From: Bacteroides nordii WAL 11050 = JCM 12987
Lineage (GTDB): Bacteria > Bacteroidota > Bacteroidia > Bacteroidales > Bacteroidaceae
Assembly (NCBI GenBank): GCA_000613465.1
Contig: BAJA01000020.1
Location: 1 to 64,000 of the forward strand
Reading direction: 5' to 3'
Length of the DNA stretch: 64,000 bases
Positions 35,207-43,087 of this stretch are shown here, in pieces. The first letter of the stretch is position 1, and each line of letters opens with the position of its first letter. A program made the position numbers and the translations under genes. Under the pieces are notes generated by a model that had not been told where the DNA came from, searched no databases, and saw only the letters and a list, made by a program, of their open reading frames with translations.

Positions 35207-35254
35207 GTTTAATTACGATTATATTGCAAATCTACGAAATATTCGTAATTAAAC
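35207..35254 (-). promoter_or_regulatory. BlaI promoter-operator
   Basis: A perfect 12-bp inverted repeat GTTTAATTACGA/TCGTAATTAAAC (35207-35218 with 35243-35254) brackets a minus-strand TAGATTTG -7 box (35234-35227). It is just upstream of the blaI ATG at 35199. The symmetry and position suggest autorepression by the BlaI dimer. Confidence 0.7.
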
Positions 35255-35336
35255 AATAGTCAGTGGGTTAAATAATGTAAACTCAGTAAAGAAGCCATTG
35301 AGAAGCATGCCGGGCGGTGTTCATTATTGTACGGTA

Positions 35337-35580
35337 TTTCACCACAGAGGTCGCAGAGGACACAGAGTTTAAATCTTTATTGAAACGCAGATGAACGCAA
35401 ATTCTCGCAAAGGGAAATAACGATAAAATAAAGAACTACAGTTTTTTAATCTGCGTTCATCCGCGTTTCATCAGAGAAAATAATATCTCTGCGCCCTCCG
35501 TGTCCTCTGTGGTGAACTTATTCATTTCTGAACAGATTTGAACCAACTATCCAACTACAGATTCGCATAAATTACTTCTT
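35337..35580 (+). repeat. Nested palindromic element, family B copy 2
   Basis: CACCACAGAGG, GGACACAGAG and GAAACGCAGATGAACGCAA (35383) on the left pair with AATCTGCGTTCATCCG and GCGTTTCATC (35449-35471), then TGTCCTCTGTGGTG (35502-35515), then CAACTACAGATTCGCA (35550-35565) on the right. Order and orientation match the copy at 30769-30970. It fills the gap between blaI and the truncated hybrid regulator; no gene is seen in it. Confidence 0.85.
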
Positions 35581-37169
35581 TAATCAGACAGAGAGGTATC
35601 TCTTTGTTTGTTTACTTCTCTGTATTCTCTGGGTGTCTGATTGTAGCGTTTAGCAAATTCTTTGTAAAAATGAGAACGGTTCGTGAATGCAGTCTTGTAC
35701 ATGACTTCCTGTATTGTAAGGGTAGTAGTCAGTAGTAACTTGGCTGCATAAGTCATTCGTTGCTCTTTTATAAAGTCTTTTGGAGACGGTTGATTCAGGT
35801 TTTTGAATTTGCGATATAGGTTGCGGCTACTCGTTTGCATGGCGGCTGCCAATTCTTCGGGGCCGAATAGTGTATTATCCATATTCTTATTTATCAGTTC
35901 TCTTGCTGTTTGCAGATATTCTTTGTCTTCTTTCTGCAATAACTGTCCGCCTCCAAAGTCAAAGGCACTGGCCGAAGAGTTATAATATTGTTCTAACTCT
36001 CTTTGTTTTTTGATAAGCTGCCTGATCACTGTTACCAGATATTGGGTGTTGAAGGGCTTTGGTATATAGGCATCAGCCCTGATTCAATACCTTCTATTTT
36101 CTCATCTGTTGTGTTCTTAGCCGACAGAATAACCAGAGGAATATGCACTGTGTGCTTATTACTCTTTATTTGTTTAGTCAGGGTGATTCCGTCAACTTTA
36201 GGCATCATAATATCTGTAATGATCAGGTCAGGAGTTTCTTGTTTTAGCAGAGCTAATCCTTCTTCTCCGTTTTCTGCTGTAAGAATGGCGTATTCATCAG
36301 ATAATATATCTTTCAACATCCACAACAATTCTTTGTTATCATCAATAATCAGAATAGTTGCTTCCGGTTGTGCACATTTATCTCCGGCAGTTGCGTTTTC
36401 GAGCTCTTGCCTGTTCATACTATTTTTTTGAATTAGTTTCGGAACATCTTCCTGCTTCTGGGAAGAATTCTCTGTAATTTCCAGCTGAGGTAATGTTACG
36501 GTGAACTGGGCATACTGATTTACCTCACTTTCTACTTTTATTATACCTTGAAGCAATTCTACCATACTATGGCAGATAGCAAGTCCTAATCCGTTTCTGG
36601 AAGATAATCCCTTGATACTATTTTCTTTGATATTATCCAATACACTGTAACGGTTGAATATTAGAGGGATATTTTCTTTACTGATACCTTTGCCTGTATT
36701 GTATACTTTAACTTCCAGTTTTGCGTCTATTACTTTTACGGATATTAAAATAGTTCCTTTTTCCGGAGTGTATTTAAACGCATTGGAAATGAGGTTATTC
36801 AGTATTTTCGTAAAACAACTGTTATCACTTCTCCATATAATATTGGGGCTAACATCAGTTTGGAGAAGGATATTATTTTGCTCAGCCAATTCGCTGAATG
36901 ATTCGATAATTTCCTGTGATAATTCGCTGATATTTAATTCCTGTATATGGCATGTCTGATTTCCTGTTTCCATACGGCGGAAATCTATCACTTCCTGAAT
37001 CAGACTGTTGAGTCGTTCTGTATTTGATTTAATAATTTGAGCGTACTTTTTGATGAATACATCACTGTTTTCATGATGTAAGATACGTTCACACGGTCCG
37101 TAAATAAGAGTTAACGGAGTACAGAATTCATGTGTGATGTTGGTGAAGAAACGCAATTTACCCTCATAC
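35580..37169 (-). pseudogene. Hybrid two-component system protein (HTCS), 5' half lost, one frame break
   Basis: Hybrid two-component regulators sense glycan fragments and switch on their utilisation loci. Only the cytoplasmic part remains: the H-box FFTNITHEFCTPLTLI with phospho-His, the ATPase N-box LISNAFKYTPEKG and GLGLAICHSMVELLQG, a receiver domain with LIIDDNKEL and LIITDIMMPKVDG, and an AraC-type helix-turn-helix (SSRNLYRKFKNLNQPSPKDFI). The periplasmic sensor and membrane parts are gone at the IS21 junction (37169/37170). The link between receiver and DNA-binding part is also broken at 36077-36079, where CCC should be CCCC (36080), probably a sequence error. It cannot sense its ligand and is probably inactive. 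Confidence 0.9.
36077..36079 (-). other. Apparent 1-base deletion in the HTCS (GGGG read as GGG on the coding strand)
   Basis: The receiver ends GIESGLMPIYQSP in frame, whereas GIESGADAYIPKPFN is the expected text; one added G restores it and joins it to VIRQLIKKQRELEQYY. Confidence 0.85.
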
Positions 37170-37218
37170 TGGAAAATCCAGTGTAAGATGCCCCCTAAAA
37201 CCAAGCGATTCTATCCCC
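37170..37218 (+). repeat. Left terminal inverted repeat of the IS21 element
   Basis: 49 bases, exact reverse complement of 39756-39804, starting TGGAAAATCCAGTGTAAGAT and containing GCCCCCTAAAACCAAGCG. Confidence 0.93.
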
Positions 37219-37344
37219 TTGTGCCCAAATAATCCTGCCCATTGATTCCAATATAAAAATGCCCCTGTCAGACAATGTCCGTCAGGGGATTTTTTTCGTA
37301 GATTTGATACCCGTCTTGACCGGTGGGATAAAATCATTTCTACT

Positions 37345-38925
37345 ATGACAACAAAGATAGCAAACATTCTCCAGTGTTATGCATTGGGGATGGGGATAAA
37401 GCAGATAAGCAGGAGCTTTGAGCTGTCCCGCAACACGGTGCGCAGATATGTGCGCCTGTTTCAAGAGTGTGGCATACCGATAAAGGAACTGGCAGCCATG
37501 CCTTCCGCCCGCATCCAGGAGATGTTCTCCGAGGGTGTTGGCCGCAACAGGGTTCCGTCACAACGCCAACTTGAGCTTGAGGCACTTCTTCCTGAGTATG
37601 CCGCCCGACTTAGCCGCCGGGGTGTAACAGTGAAAAGCCTGTACGAAGAGTACCGCGAAACACATCCTAACGGATACAGACATGCCAGTTTCGGCAACTA
37701 TCTCATGCGCTACCGCATGGTAACGCATGTTGTAGGGCATGTCGAGCATTATGCCGGAGACCAGATGTACATCGACTTTGCTGGCGATAAACTAGAGGTA
37801 GTTGACAGTGAAAACGGCGAATGCCGCAGCGTTGAAGTGTTCGTGGCCATACTTCCATGCAGCCACTATACCTACTGCGAGGCGGTCTGGTCTCAGTCAA
37901 GGCAGGACCTGATCAGGGCGTGTGAGAACGCTCTTCATTTTTACGGCGGGGTTCCGATGGCGATAGTACCTGACAACCTCAAGGCCGCCGTGACCCGTAG
38001 CGACCGCAACGAGCCTGTAATCAACGAGGAGTTTACAGCATTTGCCGAACACTATGGATGTACCGTATATCCCGCACGGGTACGTCATCCAAAAGACAAG
38101 GCCTTGGTGGAAAATGCCGTGAAACTGCTTTACCGCTCTGTCTATGCTGATATCGAGGGGCTTGTATTCAACTCGCTGGAATCTCTGAATGCGGCCATCT
38201 CCGAATCGCTCTCGGCCTTCAACGGGCGCAGGATGAGTGGACGTCCCCTGTCCAGACGGGAACAGTTTGAACAGATTGAATCCGACTGCCTCCGCCCACT
38301 TCCCGTCATACGTCATCAGATGAAAGAACGACGCTCCGCAACGGTAATGCGGAACAGCTACGTCACCTTCCGGCTTCACCATTACAGTGTACCAAAAGAG
38401 TATATAGGCAAACGTGTCGAGATTGTATATGATGCCGACACGCTGGATATATATCATGGCCTGCGTCTGGTGACCACACATCAGCGTGATGACACGCCCT
38501 ATGCCTATACGACTAAGGATGCCCACGGATTGCCTGGACGCCATGGAAGTTACGAAAAGGACCTGGAACAGATTTACGAACGAGCCGGTCAGACGGATAA
38601 CGTCCTGTTGCTGTATCTGCGCAAGGTGGCGGAACTCAAGAAGTATCCTCCCGCGGCATTCCGTTCATGCAAAGGAATCATGGCACTGGAGAAGACCTTC
38701 GGACTGGAACGGTTGGTGGCAGCAAGCGCATGCGCCACGCAACTGCGCCAATACGGATATCAGGAAATAAGGCAAATCCTTGAGCGTGGGGATGATGCAG
38801 ACTTCCTGTCAAAAGAAGACATTGATGATGAAGTCCCAGTAACATCTACCCACAAAAACATCCGCGGAGCAGCCTACTTCGCAAAATCAAAACATTTAAA
38901 TAAGAACAACAATGGAAACAAATAA
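37345..38925 (+). CDS. istA: IstA transposase of the IS21 element
   Basis: A DDE recombinase of 526 residues that cuts and joins the element ends. The N-terminal helix-turn-helix is IKQISRSFELSRNTVRRYVRLF (about residues 18-40). The catalytic core has the acidic triad in MYIDFAGDKLEVV (Asp, about residue 143), AIVPDNLKAAVTRSD (Asp, about residue 211) and DKALVENAVKLLYRSVYADI (Glu, about residue 253). The C-terminal beta-barrel region and a basic tail (KSKHLNKNNNGNK) follow. The stop overlaps the istB start by 14 bases, the translationally coupled arrangement usual for this family. The frame is intact. Confidence 0.93.
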   Translation: MTTKIANILQCYALGMGIKQISRSFELSRNTVRRYVRLFQECGIPIKELAAMPSARIQEMFSEGVGRNRVPSQRQLELEALLPEYAARLSRRGVTVKSLYEEYRETHPNGYRHASFGNYLMRYRMVTHVVGHVEHYAGDQMYIDFAGDKLEVVDSENGECRSVEVFVAILPCSHYTYCEAVWSQSRQDLIRACENALHFYGGVPMAIVPDNLKAAVTRSDRNEPVINEEFTAFAEHYGCTVYPARVRHPKDKALVENAVKLLYRSVYADIEGLVFNSLESLNAAISESLSAFNGRRMSGRPLSRREQFEQIESDCLRPLPVIRHQMKERRSATVMRNSYVTFRLHHYSVPKEYIGKRVEIVYDADTLDIYHGLRLVTTHQRDDTPYAYTTKDAHGLPGRHGSYEKDLEQIYERAGQTDNVLLLYLRKVAELKKYPPAAFRSCKGIMALEKTFGLERLVAASACATQLRQYGYQEIRQILERGDDADFLSKEDIDDEVPVTSTHKNIRGAAYFAKSKHLNKNNNGNK

Positions 38926-39693
38926 TCTTACCCCCCAATAGCAGTCGAAAAAGACCGCAATACGTTGACAATCGAGCTGATGAACCGTATGAAGTTACAT
39001 GGCATGGCAGCCGCCTTCACTGAAAGCCTGGCCTCCACCATGGCCGAAACAATGACAATCGACTCTTTCCTACACATGTTACTTGCCAGGGAATGGGACT
39101 ACCGCGCCAATGCGGCCATCCAACGTCTTATACGCGGAGCTTCGTTCCGCTACAAGGCCTGCCTCGAACAGATAGACTATACAATCCCGCGTGGCCTTGA
39201 CCGTAACCAAATGGAGCGGCTTGCTTCGCTGGAGTTCATTCGCCAGGGACAGAACCTCTTCATCACCGGTTCATCCGGTACCGGAAAGAGCTTCCTTGCC
39301 ACAGCCATGGGGTATGAAGCCTGCAAGAAGGGTATACGGACATATTATGCGAATGCCCCGAAACTTATGGGTACGCTTAAAGTGGCAAAATTAAAAGGCA
39401 CATTGGAAGCGGAACTCAAGAGAATCGAACGGAGCACACTGCTCATATTGGATGATCTATTCCTTGTGAACCTTGACGCCAAGGAACGTCCCATCCTGCT
39501 TGATATAATAGAGGACCGGCATGGACGCAAGTCTATCATCATTACCTCGCAACTGCCGACGGATAATTGGTATGACGCAATCGGGGATCCTACCGTGGCA
39601 GATGCCATAATGGATCGTATTATACATACGGCTCACCGAATTGAGTTAAACGGAGAAAGTGTCCGGAAGATGGCGGCATACAGAGGGAAATAA
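38912..39693 (+). CDS. istB: IstB transposition helper ATPase, one apparent frame break near the start
   Basis: An AAA+ ATPase that selects the target and activates IstA. From the ATG at 38912 it reads METNNLTP and stops at TAG, because a C-run at 38931-38936 is one base short; with seven C the text continues PPIAVEKDRNTLTIELMNRMKLHGM. Downstream are Walker A GSSGTGKSFLATAMG (about residues 118-132 in the corrected protein), Walker B STLLILDDLFL, and a sensor region SQLPTDNWYDAIGD. A shorter start at 38965 (MTIELMN) would also give an almost full protein. Corrected length is 260 residues. Confidence 0.9.
38931..38936 (+). other. Apparent 1-base deletion in istB (C7 read as C6)
   Basis: The start codon frame and the main istB frame are joined by one extra C in this homopolymer. 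Confidence 0.75.
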
Positions 39694-39755
39694 ACTAAAA
39701 TAATAATAACCCCATCGGTCAAGACTTTTTGAGGGGGCATTATTGAATATTTTCA

Positions 39756-39804
39756 GGGGATAGAATCGCTTGGTTTTAGGGGGCATCTTACACTGGATTT
39801 TCCA
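39756..39804 (+). repeat. Right terminal inverted repeat of the IS21 element
   Basis: 49 bases, exact reverse complement of the left repeat, ending ACTGGATTTTCCA directly before the GH78 fragment. Confidence 0.93.
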
Positions 39805-40272
39805 AACGGTACTTTCTTTGAAGATTGGGAATGCAGAGGGTCTGCTTTGCACAGCTCTTATCTGTATATTGGTACTTGGTTTATTGAGGCATTGGGTGGT
39901 ATTCAGCGTCCGGAAGCAGGATTCAAGGAGTTCATCATAGCCCCTTGGATCAATGAAAAGGGACCGAAACAGGTACGCTCACACTACAACTCTATGTATG
40001 GTACCATCGTTTCCAACTGGGAAGTGCGGGATGGTAAACTGGATATCGAAGTGGTGATACCTGCCAATACCACGGCTCTTTTGAAGTTACCGAATGTCCG
40101 TCTGGCTTCTGTAAAAGAAGGAGGTATCGGATGGAAAGAGGCAAAGGGAGTACGTTTAGAGTCTCAACAAAAGGATACGGTTACTTTCGCATTGGAGGCA
40201 GGAACCTATCACTTTTCAGCAATGATGTGCTTCCTGCAGCACGGGGAGGTGCGTCAGGCGATGATTGAGTGA
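39805..40272 (+). pseudogene. C-terminal fragment of a GH78-type alpha-L-rhamnosidase
   Basis: The element end passes straight into an open frame whose first residues, NGTFFEDWECRGSALHSSYLYIG, match the end of the (alpha/alpha)6 barrel of rhamnosidases, where WEDW-like segments and an S..HVMFG-type sequence are common. After TWFIEALGGIQRPEAGFKEFIIAPWI there is a C-terminal beta-sandwich (VRSHYNSMYGTIVSNWEVRDG, IEVVIPANTTALLKLP). About 155 residues remain of an enzyme normally 700-1000 long; the signal peptide and catalytic residues are missing. It cannot be active. The last residues CFLQHGEVRQAMIE look unlike the family end and may hide another indel. Confidence 0.85.
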
Positions 40273-40364
40273 ATGTAGTATAATATTACTATCTGTGTGC
40301 GTTTCGGAATGCTAAATGATGTGTTTGTAATGTGCTGATAATCAGCAATTGTATAGCTCGTTTT

Positions 40365-40452
40365 CCTCCCCGGAGCCGAGCAGCTTCCTCCCCGGAGCCG
40401 AAGGATCTTCTCCTCGGAGCCGAGGTACCCTCTCCCTGGAGCCGGGCATGAC
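40365..40452 (+). repeat. Four 22-base GC-rich tandem units
   Basis: Units begin at 40365, 40387, 40409 and 40431, each containing a CTCC(C/T)(C/T)GGAGCCG core, for example CCTCCCCGGAGCCGA. They end in CGGCTTCGGGG, which is the reverse complement of a core unit and can pair with it. The surrounding 300 bases have no gene; the array sits upstream of the SGNH esterase. Confidence 0.75.
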
Positions 40453-40574
40453 GTGCGGCTTCGGGGAAATGTTTTGTGTAAAATAATAATCAAACGCTTT
40501 GCCTTTTCCCAACCTCTCTCTTTACTTAATGAATTTTATTTCTTACCTTTGGGGAGTCTTAATTTCAGTAACAT

Positions 40575-41640
40575 ATGAAAAATTACATCCTTGCAGTAGC
40601 TTTGCTATTTTGTACGTTGGCGTTAAGAAGCAGCTTGTGTACCATGATGCTTCCGCCTTTCCATTGTTGGGTAAGGCAACACAAAATTCAGCAACCCGCT
40701 ATGAGAGGCTGCCCGATTCTCTAAGGAATATCTCTCGCAAGCCTGTATGGGCATTGGGCCAAAACAGTGCCGGGCTGGCACTGCGCTTCCGCTCCAATTC
40801 CACCACTATTGCCGCGAAGTGGGAAGTACTTCTCAACCGGAACATGAACACATGACCCCGACGGGTATCAAAGGGCTCGATCTTTATTGCCTTCAGGATG
40901 GCAAGTGGGTATTTGTCAACAGCGGACGTCCGTCCGGTAAGGTAAACGAGGCGAAAATCATCTCCCATATGAAACCGGTGGAACGGGAATATATGCTGTA
41001 TCTTCCACTTTACGATGGTGTGACTTCACTTTCCATTGGAGTTGATTCGCTGGCAGAGATCTCCCAACCGGAAATTAATCTTCCGATACGTGAGAAACCG
41101 GTAGTGTTTTATGGTACCAGCATCTTGCAGGGAGGCTGTGCAAGTCGTCCGGGAATGGCGCATACCAATATTATTTCCCGTTGGCTGAACCGTGAATGTA
41201 TAAATTTAGGATTTAGCGGAAATGCTTTGCTCGATCTGGAAATAGCGGAGGTAATGGCTGGCGTAGATGCTTCCGTGTATGTGCTCGATTTTGTGCCCAA
41301 TGCCAATGTGCAACAAATGAAGGAACGTGCCGATAAGTTTTATACAATCATCCGCAGTAGGCATCCCGATACTCCGGTTATCTTTCTGGAAGATCCGATC
41401 TTTACCCATACCCGTTTCGATCAGCGTATTGCCGAGGAAGTGGCACGGAAGAACGAAACGGTGAATGCCGTTTTTCAGTCGCTCAAAAAGCGGGGAGAGA
41501 AGAATATCTATATGATCTCATCAAAAGATATGTTAGGGCATGATGGAGAGGCTACCGTAGATGGCGTTCATTTTACCGACTTGGGGATGATGCGTTATGC
41601 CGAACTGGTCTGCCCCATCATCAAAAAGCATATCCGATAG
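40575..41640 (+). CDS. SGNH/GDSL esterase with GxDLY domain, two apparent frame breaks
   Basis: A secreted carbohydrate esterase of about 355 residues when corrected. The ATG at 40575 opens a signal peptide (MKNYILAVALLFCTLAL). The chain then changes frame between about 40620 and 40635, giving LVYHDASAFPLLGKATQ and RYERLPDSLRNISRKPVWALGQ, and changes again at 40849, where one added C (aac cac atg) continues MTPTGIKGLDLYCLQDGKW, the GxDLY domain signature. The SGNH catalytic domain follows: FYGTSILQGGC (nucleophile Ser), GFSGNALLDLEIAE, and the Asp/His pair in VDGVHFTDLGM. Such proteins deacetylate plant glycans and often partner rhamnosidases, matching the GH78 fragment next door. Confidence 0.82.
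40620..40635 (+). other. Frame break 1 in the SGNH esterase
   Basis: The signal-peptide frame (position modulo 3 = 0) gives way to the frame reading KKQLVYHDASAF (modulo 3 = 2); the shift is that of one missing base. The exact position is uncertain. Confidence 0.6.
40848..40850 (+). other. Frame break 2 in the SGNH esterase (CC read as C)
   Basis: VLLNRNMN is followed in the next frame by HMTPTGIKGLDLY; adding one C at 40849 restores continuity. Confidence 0.8.
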
Positions 41641-41702
41641 CACCATTGCTTTTGAAGAAGGTGTGTTGAAAGCCGGATAAAGCTTCAATATGCAACTTTT
41701 AG

Positions 41703-41772
41703 AAACGCAGATGATCGCTGATTGACGCAGATTTAATTGAATCTTTGCGTCAATCAGCGATCATCTGTGTTT
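41703..41772 (+). repeat. Long palindrome with GAAACGCAGATGATCGC core
   Basis: The arms AAACGCAGATGATCGCTGA and TTGACGCAG (41703-41733) and the mirror TGCGTCAATCAGCGATCATC (41745-41764) then TGTGTTT pair over about 30 bases around a TTTAATTGAATC loop. It is related to, but not a copy of, families A and B. It lies between the esterase gene and the convergent permease operon, so it may serve as a shared 3' structure. Confidence 0.8.
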
Positions 41773-41827
41773 GGTTGATAACGAGTTTTACTTTTGATAC
41801 CCTCTCTATTGATGGCGAACTCTTTCC

Positions 41828-43087
41828 TTACTTCTCCCTTCTCAATTCTCCCTTCTCCCTTTCTTTCAGCTCTTTATACCGCTCGATCGCGTGTTTGCGG
41901 CTCATCAAAATCTGCCAGCGATATACGAGGCAAGTGGTAAGGAAATAGAATCCGGTTTGCAGCCACAAGGCTTTGTATTCAAATGCTACTTCGCTAAGCG
42001 TACCTCCCATATTGTTGATGCGTACAAACCCATTAATGCCGAACGTCGACGGGAAAATATAGGAGAAGTACTTCCAGAACGGAGGGATGGCGGCTCCCGG
42101 CCAGGATATTCCCGAAATGAACAGCAGGGGAACGGAGGTGAATACGAAAACCAACATACACGTCTCCCGGTTGCGGATAGCTATGGAAGCGGTCATGGCA
42201 AAGAAGATACAGGCCGCCAGATAGGGCAGCATGAACAGTGCCAGGGTACCGGGTTGCCCGATTTGATTCAGACTGAATATGCGCGGAACTACGCAGAGTA
42301 CATATACCGATACCAACGAATAAACCATGTAGTAACTCAATCCCTTTCCCATAACGATACGCAATGTTCCGTTGTAGTGCCGGTTGATGGGTACAAGATC
42401 TTTGAAACGGTTGTTCTCCCGGGCAGTTCCTGCCGAGAGACCGATACCAAGCAATAATGTCTGTTGTATCAGCAGAATCAATACGGCCGGGATCAGGAAA
42501 GCGGCAAAACCATTGGTGGGATTGAACAAGGCAACATCTTCGTACTCTATCGGATAACCGGTGATTTCGTCCTGCCGGGCAGTGGTGTTGCCCGCGCGTT
42601 CTATCTTGATGTCCCGGTTCATATCCAGAGACACGGCTGTATTGGCAAGCAGCATACTCTTGTAATAGAGCAATCCGCTCATGTCACAATAGATGCTGAC
42701 TTGTGTTTGTTTGCCCCGTGCAATATCCTGGCTGAATTCCGAAGGGATATAGATGATACCATAAGCCAACCGGTCTTTCAACATCTGTTGAGCCTCTTCC
42801 ATATCGGCACAGTAGGCCACAATATTGATATCCGGAGTAGCGTCTACTTTCCGCAGATACTCACGGCTTAGTGAGCTTCGCGAAGCATCCACGACAACGG
42901 CGGGAACTTCGCGTACCACTTCGTTCGTATAAATGAATCCGTAGATGAGCGGGTATACCAGTGGTACGAGTACAAAGAAGATAAGTACCCCCTGGTCACG
43001 GAAAGTAGTACGGAACTCTCGCAGCCAAATGTAAAACAGGTCGTTGATGCCTTGTTTCACTTTCTCTTTGAATGTAATATCTTTCAT
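41828..43087 (-). CDS. ABC-2 type export permease (second)
   Basis: A 419-residue inner-membrane protein of the ABC-2/YbhR type: a first membrane segment near residues 33-52 (GVLIFFVLVPLVYPLIYGFIY), a large periplasmic domain with DMSGLLYYKSMLLANTAVSL, then a five- to six-helix C-terminal bundle with FLIPAVLILLIQQTLLLGIGLSAGTARE. It ends in a basic cytosolic tail. It overlaps the previous gene by one base (stop/start at 43087), so the two permeases are made together and probably form a heterodimer. No ATPase lies in the operon; it may come from elsewhere or be part of another locus. The cargo is unknown. Confidence 0.87.
   Translation of the reverse strand: MKDITFKEKVKQGINDLFYIWLREFRTTFRDQGVLIFFVLVPLVYPLIYGFIYTNEVVREVPAVVVDASRSSLSREYLRKVDATPDINIVAYCADMEEAQQMLKDRLAYGIIYIPSEFSQDIARGKQTQVSIYCDMSGLLYYKSMLLANTAVSLDMNRDIKIERAGNTTARQDEITGYPIEYEDVALFNPTNGFAAFLIPAVLILLIQQTLLLGIGLSAGTARENNRFKDLVPINRHYNGTLRIVMGKGLSYYMVYSLVSVYVLCVVPRIFSLNQIGQPGTLALFMLPYLAACIFFAMTASIAIRNRETCMLVFVFTSVPLLFISGISWPGAAIPPFWKYFSYIFPSTFGINGFVRINNMGGTLSEVAFEYKALWLQTGFYFLTTCLVYRWQILMSRKHAIERYKELKEREKGELRREK

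Larger units (their letters stand above)
37170..39804 (+). mobile_element. IS21-family insertion sequence, 2635 bp
   Basis: The element has perfect 49-bp terminal inverted repeats (37170-37218 and 39756-39804) beginning TGGAAAATCCAG and ending CTGGATTTTCCA, with TG/CA tips typical of the family. It carries istA and istB. Outside the element lie unrelated sequences: HTCS on the left (37169 and before), GH78 on the right (39805 on), and no target-site duplication is seen (CATAC against AACGG). Internal ends carry a hairpin CCCCTG/CAGGGG (37264-37290) and further subterminal repeats. GC content is visibly higher than in the surrounding genes. The lack of duplication suggests a deletion or recombination between copies rather than a simple insertion. 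Confidence 0.93.

Noticed and set aside
35580..36029. A stand-alone AraC-type regulator
   Set aside because: It joins in frame to the receiver domain of the HTCS once one base is restored at 36078, so it is the C-terminal part of that protein.
37897..38544. Minus-strand frame of 215 codons within istA
   Set aside because: Long antisense frames are common in GC-richer transposase genes; istA is intact and clearly coding.
40365..40452. The 22-base array as a CRISPR
   Set aside because: Units are contiguous with no unique spacers, are degenerate, and no cas gene is near. The same applies to the arrays at 28501 and 60907.
40747..41640. A separate 297-residue esterase starting at 40747
   Set aside because: Its first 34 residues are out-of-frame text; the real protein begins at 40575 with a signal peptide and needs two frame corrections.
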